From Bradyrhizobium stylosanthis (lineage in GTDB: Bacteria; Pseudomonadota; Alphaproteobacteria; Rhizobiales; Xanthobacteraceae): a DNA stretch of 64,000 nucleotides. Position numbers and translations under genes: made by a program. Location: NCBI RefSeq assembly GCF_001641335.1, contig NZ_LVEM01000003.1, positions 1,087,191 through 1,151,190 of the forward strand. Direction: 5' to 3'. Under the pieces are notes generated by a model that saw only the letters and a program-made list of their open reading frames with translations, was not told the origin of the DNA and did no database searches. Below are positions 24,714-32,574 of this stretch, one piece after another (position 1 is the first letter of the stretch; each line of letters starts with the position of its first letter).

Positions 24714-25635
24714 CGACGAACTCCCGTTTCTGATCCACCGGATCGGACACCTGCATGGCGTAATAGCCATCAAGCTGACCGATCTGACACCAGAACAGCA
24801 CCTGGTTGTTGCTTTCGAGACGGGCCAGCGTGCGCGGCGTGGCTTCGAGCTCGAGCACCTGCCCGACGTGGAATTTCACGACGTCGTCGAGCGATATCAT
24901 CTTCTCGTCGAGCACCGCGCTCAGCGTCACCTCGGTGCGATGGACCTCGCTCTCCATCTGCTCGCGCCAGCGCGGATCGGTCGCCCGGCCGTCGCTGACG
25001 ACGACATGGGCGAGCTTCTGGCGCAGCGGATTGAGCGCGGAGTGCGGAATGATGAGGAACATCTGACCGCCGCGGAACAGCGCCTGCAGCATGATGTTCG
25101 CGCAGATCGACATGTTACCGCTGCGTCCGATAGCCAGCGACGCCATGGCCGTCTCGACCCGCTCCACACGGAAGGTGACGTTGGAGGTCCCGGCAAAGGC
25201 GAGTTGCAGTGCCTTGGCGAAGCGTTCGAACAGGGCCTGGACCAGGCGGATCTCGATGTTCGAGAACGAGCGCTCGACGTCGAGCGGCGGTTCGGCGCCG
25301 TCCGAACCGAACATGGCCTCGACCATGGTGAACACGAAGTCGCGGTCGAGCATGATGATGACGCGGGAATCCCACTGCTCCGCGTAGAGCACGGCTGCGA
25401 CCGCGTTGCCCTCGTAATCCTTGATGATGTCGCCGAGAGGATCGTTGGTGATGCCGTTGACCGAGAAGTAGCACGGCGTTCCGGCCATCGGCTGCAGGCT
25501 GTCCGTGCACGATGCCGCCATGCGATCGAAGATCACATTGAGCATCGGCATGCGTTCGATCGATATGCCGGCAGCGTCCAGCAGATAGTTCGGCAGCTGC
25601 TTCTTGTGATCGACGTCGACGTTTTCCATCATCAT
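24694..25635 (-). CDS. fliM: FliM, switch complex protein, with an atypical N-terminus
   Basis: The 313-residue product has the CheC-like middle domain (AVLYAEQWDSRVIIMLDRDF, FTMVEAMFGSDGAEPPLDVE, SNIEIRLVQALFERFAKALQ) and a C-terminal SpoA domain (TEVTLSAVLDEKMISLDDVV). It links FliG to FliN in the C ring. The N-terminus, MMMENVDVDHKKQLPNYLLD, does not show the usual CheY-binding motif (LSQxEIDALL), which is odd. The stop of motA overlaps its start by four bases, so the first ATG is likely used. Confidence 0.93.
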   Translation of the reverse strand: MMMENVDVDHKKQLPNYLLDAAGISIERMPMLNVIFDRMAASCTDSLQPMAGTPCYFSVNGITNDPLGDIIKDYEGNAVAAVLYAEQWDSRVIIMLDRDFVFTMVEAMFGSDGAEPPLDVERSFSNIEIRLVQALFERFAKALQLAFAGTSNVTFRVERVETAMASLAIGRSGNMSICANIMLQALFRGGQMFLIIPHSALNPLRQKLAHVVVSDGRATDPRWREQMESEVHRTEVTLSAVLDEKMISLDDVVKFHVGQVLELEATPRTLARLESNNQVLFWCQIGQLDGYYAMQVSDPVDQKREFVDDILSR

Positions 25636-26516
25636 GCGCGCGCAGCCTTGGGTTCAGCGTCGCTCACGACCGCCTTGGGACCTGCGATCGTCTCGTTCTC
25701 GACGACGTCGATCGACGGCCGCTCGTTGCTCGAGATCATCTTGCGGCCGTGCTCGACCGCGATCTGCGGCATGGCGCCGTTCATGAAGGCGAGCAGCGTC
25801 TGCTTGACGATGATGTAGGGCCGGCACTTCTTCTCGCGCATCATCTTGATCTTGATCGCGAAGGGCGAAATGATGCCGTAGGACAGGAAAATGCCGGCGA
25901 AGGTGCCGACCAGCGCGGCGCCGATGAAGCCGCCGAGCAGCTTCGGCGACTGGTCGAGCGCGCCCATCGCCTTGATGACGCCGAGCACCGCGGCGACGAT
26001 ACCGAGCGCCGGCATCGCCTCGGACACCGTCACCAGGGCATGGTAAGGCGCAAGCTTGCTCTTCACGATGGTGTGGATCTCCTCGTCCATCAACGATTCG
26101 ATCTCGTGCGTGCGCGCGTTGCCCATGATGATGAGGCGGACATAGTCGCAGATGAACTGGAGCAGCGAGGGGTCGCCGAGCACGCTGGGGAACGCCTTGA
26201 AGATCTCGGAGGACGAGGGGTCGTCGATATGCGCCTCAACCTCGTTGCGGCCCTTGCCCCTGAGCTCGCGCATCAGGGCATGCAGCGCCCCGAGCAGGTC
26301 GAGGTAATAGCGCTGTCCGGGCACCGCATTGGTGATGGCCTGCATGCAGGCGACACCGCTGTCCACGACCGTCTTCCACGGATTGGCCACGATGAAGGTG
26401 CCGACCGCGGTGCCGATGATGATCACGAATTCCCACGGCTGCATCAGCACGGCCAGATGCCCGCCCATGGCGGCAAATCCGCCGAGCAGCGCCGCCACCG
26501 TGATGAATATCCCCAC
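25632..26516 (-). CDS. motA: MotA, flagellar motor stator protein
   Basis: From a GTG at 26516 (MGIFITVAALLGGFAAMGGH) the product has 294 residues and four membrane helices, with the conserved LAVLMQPWEFVIIIGTAVGT and the late pair of helices (VSEAMPALGIVAAVLGVIKA and LIGAALVGTFAGIFLSYGII-like segment). A large cytoplasmic loop between helices 2 and 3 carries the charged residues that contact FliG. The frame remains open for 44 more codons upstream, but that part is Arg-rich and unlike MotA. It heads the minus-strand motA-fliM-fliN-fliG-flhB unit and faces the DUF1217-flgF-fliI unit. Confidence 0.94.
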   Translation of the reverse strand: MGIFITVAALLGGFAAMGGHLAVLMQPWEFVIIIGTAVGTFIVANPWKTVVDSGVACMQAITNAVPGQRYYLDLLGALHALMRELRGKGRNEVEAHIDDPSSSEIFKAFPSVLGDPSLLQFICDYVRLIIMGNARTHEIESLMDEEIHTIVKSKLAPYHALVTVSEAMPALGIVAAVLGVIKAMGALDQSPKLLGGFIGAALVGTFAGIFLSYGIISPFAIKIKMMREKKCRPYIIVKQTLLAFMNGAMPQIAVEHGRKMISSNERPSIDVVENETIAGPKAVVSDAEPKAARA

Positions 26517-26671
26517 GAAACTGCCCAACGCGCCGCTCCATCGCCGATCCCACCGGAAATATTTAGTCGGCGAGCCTTGCGCGAAGCTGGCTTCCCGCAC
26601 CGTCAGCCCCGCGCAAGCAATACGCGGCAGCTTGAGCAAAAGTCGCAATAGCGGCCACAGGGGCGCGTGCC
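26517..26671. promoter_or_regulatory. Divergent intergenic region of the two flagellar arms
   Basis: The 155 bases between motA and the DUF1217 gene must hold the promoters of both arms. I found no clear sigma-54, sigma-28 or CtrA site. Confidence 0.4.
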
Positions 26672-27460
26672 ATGCTATCCACCATCGCGGACTACACCAG
26701 ACTGACCACGGACCTTGGCAAGTCGATGACCCAGGTCGCGCAGGAGCCGGACGTCAGCCGCGAGACCGATTATTTTCTCAGCCACATCGGCAATGTGAAG
26801 ACGATCGACGACTTCCTGAAGGACTACCGCCTCTACAGCTACGCGATGAAGGCCTACGGCCTCAGCGACATGACCTACGCCAAGGCGTTCATGCGCAAGG
26901 TGCTGACCGAGGGCGTCTCGGACAGCGCCGCCTTCGCCAACAAGCTCACCGACACCCGCTACCGGCAGTTCGCCACCGCCTTCAACTTCGCCGCCCTCGG
27001 CGACCAGGCGACCCAGACCACCGCAGCCACGACCGGCACGGCGACCCAGTACGTCACGCAGACGATGGAGGAGAAGGCCGGCGACCAGAACGAGGGCCTG
27101 CGGCTGGCGCTCTATTTCACCCGCAAGGCCTCCACGGTTGCCAACGCCTACCAGATCCTCGCCGACAAGGCGATGACGCAGGTGGTGCAGACCGCCATGG
27201 GCTGGCCGGCGACCATCAGCTCGTCCGACATCGACGTCCAGGCCAAGATGATCACGGACAAGATCGATCTCACCGATTTCCAGGACCCCACCAAGGTCAC
27301 CAAATTCGTGCAGCGCTTCGCCGCGATGTGGGACGCGACCCAGGCCCAGAGCGACAATTCGACCAATCCGGCGCTGGTCCTGATCGCCGGCGCCGCGTCG
27401 TCGATCAGCCTGGACACCAACATGCTCACGACGCTTCAGAACATCAAGTTCAACAGGTAA
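26672..27460 (+). CDS. DUF1217 flagellar-cluster protein
   Basis: A 262-residue helical protein starting MLSTIADYTRLTTDLGKSMT, with the motif sets ETDYFLSHIGNVKTIDDFLK, YRLYSYAMKAYGLSDMTYAK and a later TQVVQTAMGWP typical for DUF1217. Such genes occur inside alphaproteobacterial flagellar clusters; a role in the rod or hook or in secretion has been suggested, but I know no firm function. There is no signal peptide, which fits export through the flagellar system or a cytoplasmic role. It is followed three bases later by flgF. Confidence 0.88.
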   Translation: MLSTIADYTRLTTDLGKSMTQVAQEPDVSRETDYFLSHIGNVKTIDDFLKDYRLYSYAMKAYGLSDMTYAKAFMRKVLTEGVSDSAAFANKLTDTRYRQFATAFNFAALGDQATQTTAATTGTATQYVTQTMEEKAGDQNEGLRLALYFTRKASTVANAYQILADKAMTQVVQTAMGWPATISSSDIDVQAKMITDKIDLTDFQDPTKVTKFVQRFAAMWDATQAQSDNSTNPALVLIAGAASSISLDTNMLTTLQNIKFNR

Positions 27461-27463
27461 GTC

Positions 27464-28192
27464 ATGCAATCGGCTCTCTATGTCGGCCTGTCGGCGCAGG
27501 TCGCTCTCGAAAAGCGCCTCCAGACGATCGCCAACAACGTCGCCAACGTCAACACGGCCGCTTTCCGCACCGACGTCGTGAAGTTCGAGACCGTGCTCTC
27601 CAAGGCCGGCGCGAACCCGGTCGCGTTCTCCTCGCCCGGCGACAACATCATCTCGCGCGAGCAGGGCAACATCACCGAGAGCGGCAACCCGCTCGACGTC
27701 GCCGTGGTCGGTCAGGGCTGGCTCGCCTTCGCCGGCCCGAACGGCACGGTCTATACGCGTGACGGCCGGCTCCAGATCGCCGCCAATGGCGATCTTCAGA
27801 CCGTGTCCGGCTTCCCCGTCGTCGATGCCGGCGGCGCGCAGATCACGCTGGACCCGAACGGCGGACCGGTCTCGATCTCGCGCAGCGGCGCGATCACCCA
27901 GGACAACAACGAGATCGGCACCATCGGCCTGTTCAACATTCCTGCCGATGCCAATCTCGAGCGCTACGGCAATTCCGGCGTCACGCCGGACCGGCCCGCG
28001 ACCGCCATCGCCGACTTCTCCCGCGACGGCTTCAAGCAGGGCTATGTCGAGGGCTCCGGCGCCAATCCGATGATGGAATTGACCAAGCTGATGGCGGCCT
28101 CGCGCGCCTTCGACGGCACCAATTCGATGATCGAGGGCACCGAGAACTCGCTGCAGAACGCGATCCGGACTCTGGGCGAGCCGGGCAAATAG
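27464..28192 (+). CDS. flgF: FlgF, proximal rod protein
   Basis: The 242-residue product begins MQSALYVGLSAQVALEKRLQ, followed by TIANNVANVNTAAFRTD; the middle has DVAVVGQGWLAFAGPNGTVY and the C-terminus NPMMELTKLMAASRAFDGTN. It is the FlgF rod family, which forms part of the proximal rod; FlgG is on the other strand. It lies directly after the DUF1217 gene and 48 bases before fliI. Confidence 0.95.
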   Translation: MQSALYVGLSAQVALEKRLQTIANNVANVNTAAFRTDVVKFETVLSKAGANPVAFSSPGDNIISREQGNITESGNPLDVAVVGQGWLAFAGPNGTVYTRDGRLQIAANGDLQTVSGFPVVDAGGAQITLDPNGGPVSISRSGAITQDNNEIGTIGLFNIPADANLERYGNSGVTPDRPATAIADFSRDGFKQGYVEGSGANPMMELTKLMAASRAFDGTNSMIEGTENSLQNAIRTLGEPGK

Positions 28193-28240
28193 ACTAACAA
28201 GTCAAGTGCGCCACGTGCGCAATGAGGGTGGACGGTTTCC

Positions 28241-29566
28241 TTGAACGCTCTTCGGCAACTCGAGTGGGCGCTGCTGGACCTTCAGCAGAGCACTCCCCTG
28301 GCCAGCGTCAGCGGCGCGATCTCCGAGATCGCGCCGACGCATTTTCGTGTCTCCGGCCTGTCGCGTTTCGTCAGACTGGGTGAGCTGATTGGGGTCAATT
28401 CCGGCGGCAAGCCCCAGATCGGCGAAGTGGTGCGGATCGACAGCGACGGCATCATCGCCAAGCCGTTCGACCGGCAGTTCGGCGGCGGCCTCGGCTCCGT
28501 CGCCTACCGGATGCCGCCATTGTCCTTCGCGCCCGATCCAAGCTGGAAGGGCCGCGTCATCAACGCGCTCGGCGCCCCGTTGGACGGACAGGGTCCGCTC
28601 ACGCCGGGATCGCGCGCCGTCTCGGCGGAAGCCGAAGCACCGTCGGCCATGAAGCGGGCGCGCGTCCACAAGCCGCTGCGCACCGGCGTGCGCGTCATCG
28701 ACCTGTTTTCCCCGATCTGCGCCGGCCAGCGCGTCGGCATCTTTGCCGGCTCCGGCGTCGGCAAATCGACGCTGCTCGCCATGCTGGCCCGCAGCCAGGG
28801 CTTTGACACCGTCGTGCTGGCCCTGGTCGGCGAGCGCGGCCGTGAGGTGCGCGAATTCATCGAGGACGTCCTCGGTCAAAACCGCAGCCGCGCGATCACC
28901 ATCGTGTCGACGGGCGATGAGAGCCCGATGATGCGGCGGCTGGCGCCGAAGACGGCCATGGCAGTTGCCGAATATTTCCGCGATCGGGGCGAATCGGTCC
29001 TGCTGATGGTCGATTCGATCACCCGCTTTGCCCACGCCGCCCGCGAGGTCGCACTCGCCGCCGGCGAGCCCGCCGTGGCGCGCGGCTACGCGCCGACGGT
29101 ATTCACCGACCTGCCGCGCCTTCTCGAGCGCGCCGGCCCGGGCGAAGAGGGATCTGGCACGATCACCGGCATTTTCTCCGTGCTGGTCGACGGCGACGAT
29201 CATAACGAGCCGATCGCCGACACCATCCGCAGCACGCTCGACGGCCACATCGTGCTCTCCAGGCATATCGCCGACCAGGCGCGCTATCCGGCCGTGGACG
29301 TACTGGCCTCGGTCTCCCGCCTCGCCCACAATGTCTGGGACCCCGAAGAGCGCGAATTGGTGAGCAAGCTGCGCACCATGATCGCCAAATACGAGGACAC
29401 GCGCGACCTGCGCCTGATGGGCGGATACCAGGCGGGGCGCGATTCGGGCCTCGACCAGGCGGTCGACATGGTGCCGCGGATCTACAGCGCGATGCGGCAG
29501 GACGCTTCGGCGCCGCCGAGCGCCGACCCCTTCCGCGAACTGCGGGACATGCTCAAGGGCGAGTAA
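28241..29566 (+). CDS. fliI: FliI, flagellar export ATPase
   Basis: A 441-residue F1-beta-like ATPase with a Walker A motif GSGVGKST at residues 170-177, the AVAEYFRDRGESVLLMVDSI Walker B region and a C-terminal domain with the MVPRIYSAM stretch. It unfolds and releases export substrates and works with FliH. The start codon is TTG; an ATG at 28222 is in a different frame. A GAGGGTGG stretch lies 12 bases upstream. It closes the plus-strand arm. Confidence 0.97.
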   Translation: MNALRQLEWALLDLQQSTPLASVSGAISEIAPTHFRVSGLSRFVRLGELIGVNSGGKPQIGEVVRIDSDGIIAKPFDRQFGGGLGSVAYRMPPLSFAPDPSWKGRVINALGAPLDGQGPLTPGSRAVSAEAEAPSAMKRARVHKPLRTGVRVIDLFSPICAGQRVGIFAGSGVGKSTLLAMLARSQGFDTVVLALVGERGREVREFIEDVLGQNRSRAITIVSTGDESPMMRRLAPKTAMAVAEYFRDRGESVLLMVDSITRFAHAAREVALAAGEPAVARGYAPTVFTDLPRLLERAGPGEEGSGTITGIFSVLVDGDDHNEPIADTIRSTLDGHIVLSRHIADQARYPAVDVLASVSRLAHNVWDPEERELVSKLRTMIAKYEDTRDLRLMGGYQAGRDSGLDQAVDMVPRIYSAMRQDASAPPSADPFRELRDMLKGE

Positions 29567-30520
29567 AGCGCGCGGCGATCCCGCGGGATCGCCGGCTCGC
29601 ACTAGAGCGTTGTTTGCGCGCGATCTTTCCGGCGAACCGCAGCGTATTTTTACGGATCATGCGTGGGCCGGCCGAGATGGGCGCGCATCGCCCATGATGC
29701 GGCCTTGCTCATTATTTCGACAGCCGGTCACTACGTGCCGCCGCGGCGCCGCGGCATGCGCGCGAACGACGGCCATCGCTTCCGCGCGCGAGGCACCTCA
29801 ACCGTTCGGATGAGCATGACCGGGCGGGTGGCGGTCGAATCCCCGATTCTCCGAATCGCGCCCACAACAACCGCCACGTGTAATTCCTGCGGGTTCCCTC
29901 AGGCTATTTCCCCGTAAAACCCACAAGTTGTGGATGACTCGTCGATGCGTAGTGTCCCGGTCGTGCACAAGCATCGATCAATTTGCATCACCAACGGACA
30001 ACAACATGTCGTGCAATCAAACCGTCGTATAGTTGCGCGCATGCTGTTGCAGGACAACGTATTGCGTTCACTATCATGTGTCCGTAAGAGCGAGATTGTC
30101 TTGAACGTTACATTCGTCTGCAACGACACCCAGTCAGCGAGAGCCTCTCTACTTGATTTTGTTGAGAAGCTCATTCATCGTTTCGGGCGGAAGATAAGAA
30201 ACGTCTGCGTGTGACTTGAACTTCAGGGGCTTCGGTTGAACAATTCCGATCCATCGTCCGGCTGTGACGGCAACTCGGGCTTGCGTTCGACGGCGTCGCG
30301 GTTGGCATACCATCAGCGGCATAGTCTCTGGCGCCGGACTTCGTGGCGCCCTTCGGTCCAAACCGGACGAGCAGCAGTGCAGGCCTTCGCACAAGAGCCC
30401 GACACGACGTGCGCATCGCACATCGCCGGTCGCCAGGCTTCTTGCGGCAAATTCGTGCGTCATGGCGAAGAGCGGCTTCGGGCCGCGACACACGACATTC
30501 CCGGGGCGAGGTAGGAATCC
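29567..30520. other. Non-coding stretch between fliI and a MarR gene
   Basis: About 950 bases without a convincing gene. The 29,600-30,150 part is AT-richer than its surroundings and shows no family resemblance in any frame. The 30,170-30,510 part has open frames on both strands with incoherent composition; the minus-strand end encodes LPPETMNELLNKIK, which could be the tail of a decayed gene or part of a dispersed repeat, but I cannot tell which. Confidence 0.4.
29574..29593. terminator. Palindromic hairpin after fliI
   Basis: GGCGATCCCGCGGGATCGCC is a perfect inverted repeat that begins eight bases after the fliI stop. There is no T-run, so termination is plausible but not certain. Confidence 0.45.
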
Positions 30521-31168
30521 ATGCCGTTGGCAAGAGAGGCCGTCGAGCTGCTGGTTCAGGCGGCGCGGGCTTGGTATTTCGAAGGCAATCAGCATGGATT
30601 GCGCGACCGGGAATGGATGGCGCTGCGTTTCCTCGGCCGCGCCAACAGGTTTTCGCGCACACCGTCCGCGCTCGCCGGCTTCATCGGCGCCACCAGGGCG
30701 ACTGCATCGCAGATCGTGAAAACGCTGGAGGGCAAGTCCTTTCTCGTGCGCAAGCCGTCGCATGAGGACAAGCGTTCGGTGGTGCTTCACGTCACCGCGC
30801 AAGGCGAGAAGTGTCTCAGTCAGCACGATCCGATCAACCACGTGGTGAACGCGGTCACGTCGCTCGGCACCGACGAGTGCATTCGCTTGCGCGACTCGCT
30901 GCGGGAGATTCTCAATCACCTCGACGCTGCGCATCAGCGTCTCGACGCCAGCATCTGCCGCGACTGCATGTTTCTGGCCGAGCGCGGCCCGGGCATCGGC
31001 CCGGCCGCCGCAAAGGGGCGCACAACCGCCGAGTTCATGTGCCGGTTGTATCGCGCCCCTGTTTCGCTCGAGGAGACCGAGCTGCTCTGCACCAGTTTCG
31101 AGCGCACCCGCGACCGCCCCAAGATCGAGGAGCATCTCGACCGCGCGCGCGTGGCGAGCCAAGGCTGA
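30521..31168 (+). CDS. MarR-type regulator with a C-terminal four-cysteine region
   Basis: The 215-residue product has a winged-helix core at residues 30-100: an RTPSALAGFIGATRATASQI recognition region and a wing with RKPSHEDKRSVVLHVTAQGE, as in MarR proteins. After the dimerisation helix comes an extra segment of about 70 residues with cysteines at 146, 149, 174 and 190 (CRDCMFL, EFMCRLY, ELLCTSF), which is not part of the MarR fold and may bind metal, an iron-sulfur cluster, or act as a thiol sensor. The ribosome-binding site GAGGTAGG supports the ATG at 30521. It stands alone. Confidence 0.85.
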   Translation: MPLAREAVELLVQAARAWYFEGNQHGLRDREWMALRFLGRANRFSRTPSALAGFIGATRATASQIVKTLEGKSFLVRKPSHEDKRSVVLHVTAQGEKCLSQHDPINHVVNAVTSLGTDECIRLRDSLREILNHLDAAHQRLDASICRDCMFLAERGPGIGPAAAKGRTTAEFMCRLYRAPVSLEETELLCTSFERTRDRPKIEEHLDRARVASQG

Positions 31169-31399
31169 GGCGTGTCCCGCCTCCGGGCGGGAAAATTCGG
31201 CAAGGCCTGCGGAGAGATCCGCGGCCATGCGCGACTCACTGATATCATCGGGAAATAGCGGCACTGCACTCCGCAACGCATCGCCGGGGCGCTGCGTCCG
31301 GGGCCCGAGAACAGCGAGTGACCGACACTCTTCCGGCTCATCATTGCGACTTGTCCGCCGCAGCCTCTGGCGAAGGCGGAAGCAGCCAGCCGCGGTGCC

Positions 31400-31486
31400 G
31401 TAGGGTGGGCAAAGGCGCGGAGCGCCGTGCCCACGTGCCGTAATGATACGCATGATCGTGGGCACGCTTCGCTTTGCCCACCCTGC
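31400..31486. repeat. Dispersed palindromic repeat 1
   Basis: Inverted arms GTAGGGTGGGCAAAGGCG... and ...CTTCGCTTTGCCCACCCT (31400-31435 and 31457-31486), each with an inner CGTGCCCACG/CGTGGGCACG. The form is that of the small dispersed palindromes seen in many copies in Bradyrhizobium-like genomes. Confidence 0.7.
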
Positions 31487-31518
31487 GATGCCCGAGTTTG
31501 TGGCAAGCCGCTTCCCAT

Positions 31519-31598
31519 CGTCATTGCGAGCGCAGCGAAGCAATCCAGAGTCTTTCCGCGGAGGGATTCTGGATTGCTTCGCTGCGCTCGCAATGACG
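31519..31598. repeat. Dispersed palindromic repeat 2, perfect 31-base arms
   Basis: Arms 31519-31549 and 31568-31598 are exact reverse complements over 31 bases (core TTGCGAGCGCAGCGAAGCAA), separated by 18 bases. Transcription would give a very stable hairpin. This core sequence is typical of a widespread dispersed repeat of alphaproteobacteria. Confidence 0.85.
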
Positions 31599-31636
31599 GA
31601 GTGTGAGATAACACTGCAGTTCTCCGACACCCACTC

Positions 31637-31720
31637 GTAGGATGGGTAGAGCGAAGCGAAACCCATCACGCATCCGCTTCGCCGGAGCATGATGGGTTTC
31701 GCAAGTGCTCTACCATCCTG
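31637..31720. repeat. Dispersed palindromic repeat 3
   Basis: Imperfect inverted arms GTAGGATGGGTAGAGCGAAG... (31637-31668) and its mirror ending GCTCTACCATCC (31690-31720), with AAACCCATCA/TGATGGGTTT inside. Different sequence class from repeats 1 and 2 but the same design. Confidence 0.75.
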
Positions 31721-31742
31721 CGAACTCGCGGACACACCTCCG

Positions 31743-32309
31743 CAGCCTCGCGGCGCAATTCGCCCGAGCTTTGCCTGGTCACTCCACCCTCTTGAGCCAA
31801 GAGGGCGCAGGGAAGGCCGGGTGCTGACCTCGCACCCGCGGTCCGCTGCGCGAAGATGTAGCGCAAAGGAACCGCACAGCAGCATACAGGTGGTGCCAAT
31901 CACTCGGCCTTCCCTGCGCGATGGTCGGACGGCTTATGCCGTGCTCTCCCGGGAGCCGAATTCCTTCTGGCCTCCCTCACCCCAGCGAAAGTCGCCAGCG
32001 CCGCGCCGGTTGACGCGATCGCCGCCTCCGCAAGAGCTTGGCCGTAGCAACGACGGCCAGGACCACACGGTTTTGCCGTACGCGCGGTCCGCCATGTTCG
32101 CCGCGGGATTCGTCGACGTTGTGCACGTTGCCGCCGACCCCTTGGCGAGACGAACCTGTCAGCGCCGTTCGTCTACGCGATACCGAGGGCTCACGGAGAG
32201 CAATCCGCCCTGCCCTCAGGCCTTCGCGCCCGACGCTGCCGCGTCCACCGCAAGCCCGGCTCGCGACAATGACGATCACATGATCGCCCCTCAAGGATGA
32301 GCCGGGATG
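31743..32309. repeat. Long dispersed non-coding repeat of about 570 bases
   Basis: This block, from about GCGGCGCAATTCGCCCGAGC to CTCAAGGATGAGCCGGGAT, matches in my memory a long sequence found in many copies in Bradyrhizobium and related genomes, where it gives rise to spurious hypothetical ORFs. It contains short stems (CCCTCTTGAGCCAAGAGGG) and has no coherent reading frame or transposase. Boundaries are approximate; function unknown. Confidence 0.55.
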
Positions 32310-32394
32310 GGCGAGACGTACGACAAATCCGAATTTCGGTAAAGCGGAATATTTTTGGCGGAGCGGATTGACAGCGATACGAAACAGGCCGGTC

Positions 32395-32475
32395 CCGTAG
32401 CCCGGATGAGCGCAGCGACATCCGGGATCCTCGCGAGCGACGTCCCGGGTATCGCTGCGCTCACCCGGGCTACGA
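32395..32475. repeat. Dispersed palindromic repeat 4
   Basis: CGTAGCCCGGATGAGCGCAG... mirrored by ...CTGCGCTCACCCGGGCTACG (32446-32475). A further member of the palindrome cluster in this non-coding stretch, close to the porin terminator. Confidence 0.75.
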
Positions 32476-32517
32476 AACGCACACTACGGGACAGCAGTCC
32501 TGCCGCCATCCGCGCGA

Positions 32518-32553
32518 ACAAAAAAACACCCGGCGGTTGCCCGCCGGGTGTTC
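32518..32553 (-). terminator. Rho-independent terminator of the porin gene
   Basis: Stem ACACCCGGCGG (32526-32536) with CCGCCGGGTGT (32541-32551), four-base loop, followed on the minus strand by a T-run of seven. It lies 23 bases past the porin stop. Confidence 0.92.
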
Positions 32554-32574
32554 GCTTCAATCTTTCGACCGAAA

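Larger units (their letters stand above)
31169..32515. other. Repeat-rich non-coding region
   Basis: About 1.35 kb between the MarR gene and the porin terminator carries no supported gene. It contains four palindromic repeats and one long repeat, listed separately. Open frames here are long only because of GC content and change character across the repeat borders. Confidence 0.7.

Noticed and set aside
29899..30214. Two short frames on opposite strands in the AT-rich stretch after fliI
   Set aside because: No start signal, no similarity, and the two frames overlap each other in antisense.
30149..31903. 584-residue minus-strand open frame
   Set aside because: It runs across the MarR gene, several palindromes and part of the long repeat, and its composition changes at each border. 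It is a GC-driven open frame, although its start resembles spurious hypothetical proteins annotated in repeats of related genomes.
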